From contig CANMRM010000001.1 of NCBI GenBank assembly GCA_947500295.1, positions 682,001 to 746,000 of the forward strand: a stretch of DNA of 64,000 nucleotides, given 5' to 3'. Under the pieces are notes generated by a model that worked only from the letters and a program-made list of their open reading frames with translations, made no database searches and was not told the DNA's origin. The position numbers and the translations under genes are program-made. The DNA is from an uncultured Kordiimonas sp. (GTDB lineage Bacteria > Pseudomonadota > Alphaproteobacteria > Sphingomonadales > Kordiimonadaceae). This document shows, in pieces, positions 24,790 to 34,900 of the stretch; position 1 is the stretch's first letter; every line of letters starts with the position of its first letter.

Positions 24790-25959
24790 ATGACCGAATA
24801 TTTGTTTACCAGTGAATCCGTTTCGGAAGGACACCCCGATAAAGTTTCTGACCGAATTTCCGATGAAATCGTTGACTTGTATCTGGGTGCTCAGCCGGAT
24901 GCGCGCGTGGCAGCCGAAACGCTTGTAACCACCAACCGGATTGTTGTTGCCGGCGAAGTGCGCGGTCCTGAAAGCATAAGCCGTGAACAGGTTGAATCTG
25001 TCGCTCGCAATGCTGTCAGGGACATTGGCTATGAACAGGACGGTTTCCACTGGGAAAATGCAGTGTTCGACAATTATCTGCATGAGCAGTCCGCAGACAT
25101 TGCGGCTGGCGTGGACGCTGCTGACGACAAGGATGAAGGGGCAGGCGATCAGGGAATTATGTTTGGATACGCCTGTGATGAAACAGAGAACCTCATGCCG
25201 GCTCCGATCGATTTCTCGCATCGTATCTTGAAGTCTATGGCCGATGCACGGCACTCAGGTTCGGCACCCGAACTTGAACCTGACAGTAAAAGCCAGGTTA
25301 CACTGCGCTATGTAGATGGCAAACCGGTTGGTGCAACCAGTGTTGTTGTTTCTACGCAGCACAAAGAAGGTGTTAGCCAAGCAGACTTGCGCGAAACGGT
25401 GCGCGGCCATGTTTTGTCCGTTTTGCCCGAAGGCTGGATGTGTCCTGAAGGCGAGTTTTACGTTAACCCCACCGGCAATTTCGTTATTGGCGGCCCTGAC
25501 GGCGACGCGGGCCTGACAGGTCGTAAAATCATTGTCGATACATACGGCGGCGCTGCCCCTCATGGCGGCGGTGCTTTTTCTGGCAAAGACCCGACAAAAG
25601 TTGACCGGTCGGCAGCTTACGCGGCCAGATATCTGGCAAAAAATGTCGTTGCAGCAAGCCTTGCCAATAATTGTACCATTCAACTCGCCTATGCGATCGG
25701 TGTTTCAAAACCACTTGCTGTTTATGTTGACCTGTGGGGTGACGAACCCCGGGTTGATCCGCAACACCTCTCGTCGGTGCTTCAACAAATGATGGACTTG
25801 AGCCCCCGCGGGATCCGCCAGCACCTGGGACTGAACAAGCCAATTTTTGCACGCACTGCAGCTTATGGGCATTTTGGGCGCGCACCTGACTCAGATGGCG
25901 GTTTTTCGTGGGAAAAGACAGATTTGGCAGACGCCCTCAAAAGGGAGTTCGGCGGTTAG
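24790..25959 (+). CDS. metK: S-adenosylmethionine synthetase
   Basis: Makes S-adenosylmethionine from methionine and ATP. The family motifs [16 protein letters not shown] (start), [12 protein letters not shown] and [19 protein letters not shown] are intact; 389 residues is normal. Of two adjacent ATGs I choose the second because GGAG lies six bases upstream. It lies 53 bases after ahcY with no promoter evident, so the two methyl-cycle genes are probably co-transcribed. Insertion of metK between ahcY and the divL-like gene is less usual. A terminator follows. Confidence 0.97.
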   Translation: MTEYLFTSESVSEGHPDKVSDRISDEIVDLYLGAQPDARVAAETLVTTNRIVVAGEVRGPESISREQVESVARNAVRDIGYEQDGFHWENAVFDNYLHEQSADIAAGVDAADDKDEGAGDQGIMFGYACDETENLMPAPIDFSHRILKSMADARHSGSAPELEPDSKSQVTLRYVDGKPVGATSVVVSTQHKEGVSQADLRETVRGHVLSVLPEGWMCPEGEFYVNPTGNFVIGGPDGDAGLTGRKIIVDTYGGAAPHGGGAFSGKDPTKVDRSAAYAARYLAKNVVAASLANNCTIQLAYAIGVSKPLAVYVDLWGDEPRVDPQHLSSVLQQMMDLSPRGIRQHLGLNKPIFARTAAYGHFGRAPDSDGGFSWEKTDLADALKREFGG

Positions 25960-25987
25960 AACACCCTTCGTAAATGCCTGATATGAA

Positions 25988-26017
25988 AGGAGGTACACAG
26001 CGTGTAGCTCCTTTTTT
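25988..26017 (+). terminator. Rho-independent terminator after metK
   Basis: Eleven-position stem with one G-G mismatch (25988-25998 with 26002-26012), three-base loop, then a run of six T. It ends the ahcY-metK transcript 29 bases after the stop. Confidence 0.8.
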
Positions 26018-26101
26018 CTTTCAGCAGGTGCGCAAGTGTGGCTTGTAACCTCGGAGCATCCAGCGCTAATCTGCAATTGTCAGCAATGCGGGAGAGCGCG
26101 G

Positions 26102-28459
26102 TTGGATCAGGCAGGAGACCCTCAGAACTGGATTTGGATCATTCTTGCGGTAACGGCCTTTGTTTGGGCGTCTGCCAGTTTGTACGCATTCTGGCGTGCG
26201 GGGCGGATGTCGGATCGCGCCAGTGCTCTGAAAGACCTGGCCGATTTTCTCGACACGATGATCCGAACCGACCATCGCATCCCGATTTGGCTGTGGCCAG
26301 ACGGTCGCCTGCAAGCAGATCCGGCTGCCCTCTCCATCGCGGGATTTCCTGAAAACGTTTCTCGGCTCGATGATTTGGTTGGAGACGCGGATAGCGGTAT
26401 ACCTGAAGGCACTATCCAGTTGATCAGGGGCGGAGTTGAACAGGGGCTGGATGTGCCCTCTCCCCTGGTTGTTGATCATGGCCCCGGCAAAGCCCGCATG
26501 ATTATTGATTTACAGTGGTTGCCGTCGCGCGATGCTAGGTGGCCGAGTGGAATTATGTGGCTCGAGCAGTCCGTTGACCGGCCGGTCCGAACCAACAGGC
26601 TTGGCGTACGGGCTCTTGAGTTGCGATTGCGGGATCTTTCCGGAGCCTTCAATCATTTGCCGTTTCCTGTTTGGCTGAGAAGCCCTGACTTCAAGCTACT
26701 TGAGGTCAATGACGCCTATGTAAAAGCGATCGATGGCGGGAGCGTGGCCAACGTTATTGAGCGGGGAATGGAGCTGTTTGGCAATGCGGGCCCTGCGGCT
26801 GCCAGCAAGGCTTTCTCTCAGGGAACGCCCCTGCGGGAGCGGCGTTTTGGCGTTACAGACGGCCAGCGCCGTGCCTTCAATGTGACCAACACGCCGCTCG
26901 ACAAAGATGGCAACACCATGGGAATCGCGATTGATGTTACTGGCGAGGAGGAGGCACTTACTGAACTGTCCAGAGTGCTCGAATCGCAATCCGAAACGCT
27001 TAATCGACTGCGAAGCCCGGTTGCGATTTTTGGGCCCGGTCAGACGCTGCGGTTCCACAACAATGCGTTTGCCCGGCTGACCGGGATCTCCGAGGAGCAG
27101 CTATCTGCCGGCATCCGGCACAGTGAACTTCTCGATGAAATGCACGAACGCCGAAAACTACCGGAACAAGCCAATTTTCGGCGCTGGAAGGAGGCCATCC
27201 TCAAGCAGTATACTACATTGCTGGAACCCTCTGAAGAAATGTGGCATTTGCCGGACGGCACGGCTCACCGTGTGGTCACTCAACCTCACCCCCTGGGTGG
27301 TCTGCTGATACTGTTTGAGGATGTCACGGACAAACTGGCGCTAGAGCGATCATACAATACGTTGATCGCCGTTCAGCAGGAAACGCTTGATAATATGCGA
27401 GAAAGCGTCGCGGTGTTTGGTACTGACGGGCGCCTTCAACTGTCCAATCCTGCCTTCAACGAGATTTGGAAATTGAACGCGGCGGACATTCAGGGAACCC
27501 CGCATCTGACAGACCTGATGGAATTTGCAAATTTGATCGCAGGCGACGGGTCCACCAACAATTTCGCAGAGAATCTGGTGACCTGGATTGCTGCCCGGAC
27601 CTATAAAACAGGTAAATGGTATCGCAACGATGGTGCAGTGATCGACTACACGATTGTGCCATTGCCTGATGGCGGCGTTATGCTGACGCAAACAGATGTC
27701 ACCGACAGTTACAAGGTCGAACAGGCCTTACGTGAGCGATCCCAAGCCCTGGAGGCGGCAGATAAACTGAAAAGCGAATTCATCACCAATATGTCTTATG
27801 AGTTGCGTACGCCGCTCAATACGATCATCGGCTTTGGTGAATTGTTGGACCAGGAAGTGTTCGGCCAGTTAAACGAGCAGCAATCCAACTATGTGAAAAA
27901 CATCCTCAGTGCCTCTGATGAACTCAAAAACCTGATCTCAGATGTCCTTGACCTGGCTGTTATCGAGTCTGGTGAGCTATCTCTGGAATTCACCAAAACT
28001 TCGATTGCTGATACCTTGAAGGAAGCTGCCGTACTTGCTCAGGAATTGGCGCACAAAGCCTCCACCAAGCTTGAACTGAAGATTGACGAGGAAATCGGCG
28101 CAATCATGGCAGATGGTCCCCGCATCAAGCAGGCGTTTTACAACATGGTATCTTCCATGCTCAGTTTTACGCGCCACGGTGGTGAGCTGATCATTGACTT
28201 GATCGACATGGATAGGGAGATTCATGTCTGCATTACCAACCTGGAGGCGGGGCTTACGCCAACCGAGCGTACGCGCCTGCTCACGACAGTTGCCATGGGT
28301 GTTTCTCCGGGCGCACGGCGCGCCACGGGGCTGGATCTCGCTTTGGTGCGAAGTATTGTAAGGCTGCATGGTGGACGGGTGGTGTTGGACGCTGTTGGCG
28401 ATTCGGGCCTTGGCCTTTCTTGCTACCTCCCTCGTGAGCGTCCCACGGTAAAGGCGTAA
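26102..28459 (+). CDS. divL: DivL-like tyrosine pseudo-histidine-kinase with PAS domains
   Basis: Membrane-anchored PAS-domain kinase homologue of about 785 residues. One N-terminal helix (about 10-28) is followed by several PAS domains (about 170-500), then the dimerisation helix with NMSYELRTPLNTIIGFGELL, where Tyr566 replaces the phosphorylated His. That swap is the mark of Caulobacter DivL, which controls CckA and cell polarity. The ATPase domain is also degenerate (FYNMVSSMLSFT in place of the N-box). The start is uncertain: TTG here has GGGAG six bases upstream; a GTG at 26036 adds a Cys-rich leader. Synteny before tsaE supports the call. Confidence 0.85.
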   Translation: MDQAGDPQNWIWIILAVTAFVWASASLYAFWRAGRMSDRASALKDLADFLDTMIRTDHRIPIWLWPDGRLQADPAALSIAGFPENVSRLDDLVGDADSGIPEGTIQLIRGGVEQGLDVPSPLVVDHGPGKARMIIDLQWLPSRDARWPSGIMWLEQSVDRPVRTNRLGVRALELRLRDLSGAFNHLPFPVWLRSPDFKLLEVNDAYVKAIDGGSVANVIERGMELFGNAGPAAASKAFSQGTPLRERRFGVTDGQRRAFNVTNTPLDKDGNTMGIAIDVTGEEEALTELSRVLESQSETLNRLRSPVAIFGPGQTLRFHNNAFARLTGISEEQLSAGIRHSELLDEMHERRKLPEQANFRRWKEAILKQYTTLLEPSEEMWHLPDGTAHRVVTQPHPLGGLLILFEDVTDKLALERSYNTLIAVQQETLDNMRESVAVFGTDGRLQLSNPAFNEIWKLNAADIQGTPHLTDLMEFANLIAGDGSTNNFAENLVTWIAARTYKTGKWYRNDGAVIDYTIVPLPDGGVMLTQTDVTDSYKVEQALRERSQALEAADKLKSEFITNMSYELRTPLNTIIGFGELLDQEVFGQLNEQQSNYVKNILSASDELKNLISDVLDLAVIESGELSLEFTKTSIADTLKEAAVLAQELAHKASTKLELKIDEEIGAIMADGPRIKQAFYNMVSSMLSFTRHGGELIIDLIDMDREIHVCITNLEAGLTPTERTRLLTTVAMGVSPGARRATGLDLALVRSIVRLHGGRVVLDAVGDSGLGLSCYLPRERPTVKA

Positions 28460-28470
28460 GGTCAGTCACA

Positions 28471-28962
28471 ATGTCAGAAGTTATTCGTCAAACCATGTCC
28501 GGCGAGGATGACACTCGGAAGGTCGCTCGTGCGATTGCGCAAAAGGCACAGCCGGGAGATGTCATCGCACTTCATGGCGACCTAGGCGCGGGAAAAAGCA
28601 CGTTTGCGCGTGCGTTCATTCGAGCGGCCACCGGCCTGCCCGAGCTTGATGTGCCAAGTCCTACTTTCACCATTGTGCAGTCATATGATCATCTGGATGG
28701 GTATCCGATTTATCATGCCGACCTCTATCGCCTGGAAAGTGAGGATGACCTTGAGGACGTGGGGCTGGAGGAAGAGAGGGACACAAGCATCATGCTGGTT
28801 GAATGGCCGGACAGGCTGCCAGAGGATTGGTTGTCTGCTGCGCTGCACGTCACACTTTCCTATGAAGGTCAGGACAAGGGGCATCGAACTTTGGGCTTGT
28901 CGACAGAGTCGCTCGACTGGCACGATCGGCTCCCTTCTCTCGGCAATGACCAACTGCCATGA
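28471..28962 (+). CDS. tsaE: tRNA threonylcarbamoyladenosine biosynthesis ATPase TsaE
   Basis: ATPase of 163 residues that works with TsaB, TsaC and TsaD to place threonylcarbamoyl on A37 of tRNAs reading ANN codons. Walker A is GDLGAGKST (36-44); VPSPTFTIVQSY and YHADLYRLE are family hallmarks, and MLVEWPDRLP is the conserved Trp-containing motif. It begins 11 bases after divL and overlaps addB by four bases. In many relatives amgK and murU lie between tsaE and addB; here they are missing. Confidence 0.95.
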   Translation: MSEVIRQTMSGEDDTRKVARAIAQKAQPGDVIALHGDLGAGKSTFARAFIRAATGLPELDVPSPTFTIVQSYDHLDGYPIYHADLYRLESEDDLEDVGLEEERDTSIMLVEWPDRLPEDWLSAALHVTLSYEGQDKGHRTLGLSTESLDWHDRLPSLGNDQLP

Positions 28963-31900
28963 AAACCAAACCGTCTGTTTACAGGATTGAAGCTGAACTC
29001 TCCTTTGTTGATGCATTTGCGCACGGAGTGCTCGAAAGGTTTGGTGGCGACCCCGTCCTGTTGTCATCGGCAACCATATTGCTCCCGAACCGACGGGCGG
29101 TTCGAGCTTTGCGGGACTCGTTTTTACGCTTACGCGGTGAAAAACCATTGTTGCTGCCTGCCATGCGGGCAATTGGTGATGTAGACGAAGCCGAGCTTGA
29201 ACTGACAAGTGCAGGTTTTGGCATTGACCTTTCCACACTGATTCGACCGATATCGCCGATTGAACGTCAGGTGCTGTTGAGCCAGCTCGTGGAACGCTGG
29301 CAAATGCCTTCACCCGCTCAAGATCGCCTGGCACCCGCACAGGCATGGAGACTGGCACAGGAATTGGCGACATTCATTGATCATGTTCATACCGCCGGTG
29401 CTTCCTTCGAAAACCTGGGAGACCTTGCCCCTGAAGATCTGGCGGAACACTGGGGTGAAACGCTTGAGTTTTTGAAAATAGTGACCGAACATTGGCCTGA
29501 AGTCCTGAACTCTTTGGGTGTTCAGGACCCGGCATCTTTTCGCAATCAGACCTTGAAAGCCTTGACCGATTTCTACCATGAAACGCGGCCGCAATCCCCG
29601 GTGATTGCCGCAGGCTCGACCGGCTCGGTCCCTGCAACCGCTCAATTGCTCAAGACAATATCGTGTTTGCCGAACGGACATGTTGTGCTGCCGGGTTTGG
29701 ATACCAACTTGAGCGAAGAGATTTGGGACAGCCTCGACGAAACTCACCCGCAAAACGCTTTGAAACGTTTGCTGTTTGCGATGGGCGTTAGCCGTTTCGA
29801 GATTGAAGACTGGACCGAAACCAGTGGGCCATACGCATTGGGTCGAAGTGAACGTTCTCAGCTGTTGCGCACGGCGCTGTTGCCTTCTCAGCATACAACC
29901 AAATGGTTGGAGTCCGACGTTTCCAAGGCGTCTACTTCCGAGCTTTTTCATGGCCTTTCCAGCGTGGTTGCGCCTTCCCGGCGAGAAGAGGCGACGGCCG
30001 TAGCCCTCGCTCTTAGGGAGGTTCTGGAAACGCCAGGCAAAACAGCGGCGCTCGTGACGCCCGACAGGCAACTCGCTTTGCACGTAAGGGCGGCCCTGCG
30101 CCGATGGGGTATTAATATTGACGATTCAGGTGGAGACCAGGCGATTAACAGTCAGCCGGGTCGACTGCTGTCTTTGATTGCCGCTGCAGCCAGTGATCGT
30201 TTTGGTCCTCTGTCCTTTTTGGCTCTTCTCCAGCACCCAATGGCAGCAATGCGCAAATCCCGGTCGGAGTATCTTTCTTTAGTTCGACATCTGGACAAAA
30301 CAGTTATGCGTGGTGTCCGGCCTGCTGGTGGCCTTGACGGTGTCTTACAGCGCGGAGAGGCGGTGTTGAAGCAGGACGGCGCTGACCTGGACAGGAGGTC
30401 GCTGGCTCTGCTCAGGGAAGTTGCTGCCGAGTTGCGCCCGCTGGAAAGCCTGCTAGCGGAACCGGTCGATCTAAACAGCCTGCTTGTCAAACATATCGAA
30501 ATTGCGGAAGCGCTCTGTGCTGCGCCAGAACAGCCTGGGGCTGAAATACTGTGGCGAGGCGAAGCCGGCACAGCCCTGTCAGACTATGTGTCGAACCTGC
30601 TCGAATATGCTGCGCCTCTTATGGTGCCTACTGCTGAAAGCTACGAAGCTTTTTTTTCTGAGATCATGAAATCGGTCACCGTACGCCCCAACTGGAACAA
30701 ACACCCAAGGCTGCAAATTTGGGGGCCTCTGGAGGCGCGTTTGCAGCACGCAGATTTGATGATTATTTCCGGACTTAATGAAGGGGTGTGGCCTGCGGAG
30801 TCGAAAACCGATCCATGGATGAGCCGGTCCATGAGGGACGAGTTTGGGTTGCCGCCGATTGAGCGGAGAATAGGCCAATCAGCGCATGACTTTGTAATGG
30901 CAGCTTCTGCTTCCGAAGTGCTGTTGACCAGATCGGAAAAGACAGACGGAACACCAACTGTGCCCAGTCGATGGTGGTTTCGTATCGAGGCGTGTGCGGC
31001 CAGAAAAATACCTTCGTCTTTTCAGTATCTTGGTTGGGCAAGCCGTCTGGACGAAGCGCCACTTACATCGGGTCTGGCCCCGCCGGCCCCGACACCACCT
31101 GTTTCGGCGCGCCCTCAAAAACTCTCCGTCACGCAGGTGCAGGAATGGATGCGGGACCCCTATGCGTTATACGCAAAAAAAATTCTCGGCCTTGCACCAC
31201 TAGATCCTATTGATGACAAACCCAATGCCGCTCAAAAGGGCACACTTCTCCATGAAGCGCTGGAACGCTTCTTGAAAGAGCCTGGCCCCCGATCTGGTGA
31301 CAACGGTCTGGAACGACTGACCTTGATTGGGCGGCAGGTTTTTGAGCCAGTGTTCACACAACCTGCGGTCTATGCATTCTGGTGGCCTCGTTTTGAAAGA
31401 ATTGCCAGCTGGTTTGTTGAGCATGAGCCCCACCACGCAAAAGACTATGAAACCGTACTGGTTGAAGGATGGGCAAAAAAAACTGTTGATTACGGATCTG
31501 AAGTGCCGGCCTTCACCTTGATTGCAAAGGCTGACCGGATAGATCGTCGGCGGTCGAACGGTGCTTATCTGGTTATTGATTACAAAACAGGCGTAGTACC
31601 AACCGCCAAACAGGTTGAAGCTGGCTTTGCGCCACAGTTGCCACTGGAGGCCTGGCTGACGCAACTGGGGGCCTTCGATGGCCTTGATGCCGGAGAGGTT
31701 GAAGATCTGATTTTTTGGAAATTGACGGGCGGTGAGCCGGTTCAGGAGCAAAAAAAGCCAGTTAAGGATGTTGGCGAAGCTATTTTGAAAGCAGAGCAGG
31801 GTTTGGAAGCCCTGGTGACGGCATTTGCCAAACCAGATACCCCCTATTTGTCCAATCCCCGTCCAACGATTACCGGCTACGGAGACTATGATCATCTGGC

Positions 31901-31970
31901 GCGTGTGAAAGAGTGGCAACACGGGGCGCGAGAAACTGGTGCCAAGCCGAAGCTGGAGGATGAGCTCTGA
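28959..31970 (+). CDS. addB: Double-strand break repair protein AddB
   Basis: Large subunit of the AddAB helicase-nuclease, which trims double-strand DNA ends and prepares them for RecA. Length 1003 residues. The N-terminal helicase-like half is degenerate (ATILLPNRRAVRAL in place of a P-loop), as usual in alphaproteobacteria. The C-terminal nuclease has KGTLLHEALERFL (about 750) and AYLVIDYKTG (about 870), which carries the catalytic Asp and Lys. Overlaps tsaE by four bases and addA by one base, so it is tightly coupled. Confidence 0.95.
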   Translation: MKTKPSVYRIEAELSFVDAFAHGVLERFGGDPVLLSSATILLPNRRAVRALRDSFLRLRGEKPLLLPAMRAIGDVDEAELELTSAGFGIDLSTLIRPISPIERQVLLSQLVERWQMPSPAQDRLAPAQAWRLAQELATFIDHVHTAGASFENLGDLAPEDLAEHWGETLEFLKIVTEHWPEVLNSLGVQDPASFRNQTLKALTDFYHETRPQSPVIAAGSTGSVPATAQLLKTISCLPNGHVVLPGLDTNLSEEIWDSLDETHPQNALKRLLFAMGVSRFEIEDWTETSGPYALGRSERSQLLRTALLPSQHTTKWLESDVSKASTSELFHGLSSVVAPSRREEATAVALALREVLETPGKTAALVTPDRQLALHVRAALRRWGINIDDSGGDQAINSQPGRLLSLIAAAASDRFGPLSFLALLQHPMAAMRKSRSEYLSLVRHLDKTVMRGVRPAGGLDGVLQRGEAVLKQDGADLDRRSLALLREVAAELRPLESLLAEPVDLNSLLVKHIEIAEALCAAPEQPGAEILWRGEAGTALSDYVSNLLEYAAPLMVPTAESYEAFFSEIMKSVTVRPNWNKHPRLQIWGPLEARLQHADLMIISGLNEGVWPAESKTDPWMSRSMRDEFGLPPIERRIGQSAHDFVMAASASEVLLTRSEKTDGTPTVPSRWWFRIEACAARKIPSSFQYLGWASRLDEAPLTSGLAPPAPTPPVSARPQKLSVTQVQEWMRDPYALYAKKILGLAPLDPIDDKPNAAQKGTLLHEALERFLKEPGPRSGDNGLERLTLIGRQVFEPVFTQPAVYAFWWPRFERIASWFVEHEPHHAKDYETVLVEGWAKKTVDYGSEVPAFTLIAKADRIDRRRSNGAYLVIDYKTGVVPTAKQVEAGFAPQLPLEAWLTQLGAFDGLDAGEVEDLIFWKLTGGEPVQEQKKPVKDVGEAILKAEQGLEALVTAFAKPDTPYLSNPRPTITGYGDYDHLARVKEWQHGARETGAKPKLEDEL

Positions 31971-34900
31971 TGTGCGCGGCAAAGTCATCAATGACGCCAG
32001 AGCAGGCACGATCTACCGATCCCGGGCTTACCGCATGGGTTGGTGCATCTGCAGGCACCGGCAAAACCCATGTGCTGACGGCAAGGGTGCTTCGGTTGAT
32101 GCTTATTGGCACGCCGCCGGAAAACATTGTTTGTCTGACTTTCACCAAGGCTGCGGCAGCGGAGATGAAGAACCGTATTTTTGCGGAGCTTGGTAGCTGG
32201 ACGGTAATGGATGACGTGGCTCTCGCGAGTGTTATTGCTGCACGCACGCACGAAAGTGCAGATACTGCCATGCTTGGGCGGGCCCGCCAGTTATTCGCCC
32301 GCGTCCTCGACCTGGCCGGGGGACTTCAGATCCAGACATTCCATAGTTTTTGCCAGTCGTTGCTGGGACGGTTCCCGCTGGAGGCCGGCATGACGCCTGG
32401 TTTTGAAGGGATTGATGAAGCTGATGCAACCGAGTTGATGCGGGCGGCCAAAGACAAGATGCTTGCTGCCACACGGGAGCCCGTCGCCGATGACTTGCAG
32501 GGTGCTCTGCAAATCGTCGCTGGATTGGTAACGGAACGAACCTTTGATGAAGTGATTGACCGGCTGGTGTTTGACGCGCAGATATTGTCGAATGCCCTGA
32601 GAATGTATGGTGGTGCTGAAGGCTTGAGAGCCGCTGTATATCAACGCCTTGGCGCAGACCCCGGGGACAGTAGAAACTCTATTTTGATGGCTGCGTGTGC
32701 CGACCCGGCTATGGAAGAACAATCACTTTTGCGGTTGGCAGAAGCACTGCTCCTTGGCTCGGCGCGAGATGGTGAACGTGGACAGGCTGTCAAAGCCTTT
32801 CTGGAAGCTTCTATTGATGACCGCATGAAAAGTTATTCCCGCTATTGCCGGGCCTTTCTCACAGCCAAGGGCACGCCTCTCAAGACAGTTGCGACTCAAA
32901 AAGCCCTCAAGACAGACAATAGCCTTGAACAGGTGATTGATAGTGAGCAAATGCGCCTTGTCAAAATTGAGGAAAAGCTGCTGCGATATCGTGCGGCGAC
33001 AGCGACAGCAGCCCTTTTGAGGCTGGGTATCGAACAAATAGGATTGTATCGGTACGTAAAGGATGAGCGGGGCCTTGTTGACTTCGACGACATGATCGAC
33101 CGCACGGTCACGCTATTTTCAAAGCAGGATGTGGCACCATGGATATTGTTCAAACTGGACAATCAGATAGACCACATACTGGTTGATGAAGCCCAGGATA
33201 CCAACAGAGACCAATGGCACGTTGTTGAAACCCTCGCTGCCGAGTTTTTCTCCGGCGAAGGAGCGCGAGACGTTGAGCGCACAATTTTCGCCGTTGGTGA
33301 TGCCAAACAGTCGATTTTTTCATTCCAGCGGGCTGACCCTGCCGAATTTGTTCGAGCTCGCGACCGTATATTTGCCAGGGCGAGTTTGTCAGCAAAAAAC
33401 GCGGACAGTGTGCCACTCGCCATGTCGTTTCGTTCCGGTGAGGCCATTCTCTCCCTTGTTGATCAGGTGTTTGCACCAGATGGCCGCGCGTATGACGGGG
33501 TTGCTATAGACGGTGAAGAAATCCAGCATCGGTTTCATAGAGCCGGTCATGCCGGAACTGTGGAGCTGTGGCCGCTTGAAGCGCCCAGGCGTGATAACGC
33601 TGATGAGGAAAGCGCATGGCAGTTGCCCCTTGTTCAGGAATCTGCCGATGACGCTGAAAGGCGCTGTGCCAATCGTATTGCTGAGGACATCAAACGCTCA
33701 ATCGGAAACCGGAGGCTGGAAGCGAAGGGCCGGCGTGTTGAAGCGGGGGATATCCTTGTCCTCGTTCGCCGTCGCACCGCTTTTGTTGATCATTTGATGC
33801 GCGCCCTCAAAGGCCTGGATGTTCCGGTTTCCGGTAGAGATCGGATGATCCTGCTGGAAGAACTTCCTGTAATGGACTTGTTGAACTTGATTCAGTTTGC
33901 CGTATTGCCGGACGACGATCTGGCATTGGCCACATTGCTCAAAAGTCCGTTTATCGAGTTATCTGAAGAACAGCTTTTTGAGTTGGCACATGATCGCCCG
34001 GGCACTCTCTGGAGTAGTTTGTCGGAGCGGGCAAATGACGAACGGTATGCGAGCGCATTTGGCTTTTTGCGTTCTGTCCTTGCTCAGGTGGATACGGGTG
34101 GTCCGTTTGATTTCCTGAGTTTTGCCCTTGTTGACCTTGAAGGCAGAAAGAAGCTGGTGCGGCGCCTTGGCAACGAAATCCATGACCCGGTCGACGAACT
34201 TCTGGAAGAAGCTTTGCGCTTCCAGCTCAGCCGCGCCGGTTCATTGTTGAATTTTGTCGAAACCATTAGGCGGGGCAGTTCCCAGCTTAAGCGAGACATG
34301 GAGCACGCAGGCAGTCGTGTGCGGATCATGACCGTGCATAGTGCCAAAGGCCTGCAGGCACCCATCGTTTATCTTTCCGATGTCACCAGCTTGCCCGACA
34401 TGTCTCGGGATGGCCGGTTATTGCCTCTGGCCGATGCGCAGGCAACGGAACCTGGATTGCCTGTTTGGGCCACTCACGCAAGAGGGTTGCCCGAAATCGA
34501 AGCAGCGCGGGAAACGTTGCGTGCAAGGCAACTCTCGGAGTACCGCCGTTTATTGTATGTTGCGTTAACGCGTGCGGAAGACGAACTCTATGTTGCAGGT
34601 TGGCAAGGAGCAACGGAACCAAGTGAAGAGTGCTGGTATCGACTGATTGAGGATGGGTTTGACCGTCTCCAGACAAGTCCCGCGGAAAAGAAAGAGCGTG
34701 CAAAAAAGCAGATATATACGGTGCCTCAGACAATCGACGTGCCGGATGTCGGCACCAGTTCAGAAGTCGCAGACAGCCACGTGAAAAAACCTGATTGGCT
34801 TCACCAACCTGTGCCCGGGGAGCCGACACCATCGCGTCCCATCTCACCTTCGCAGCCCGACGAAGAACCGGCAGTGGCGAGCCCATTGCTGAGATCACGA

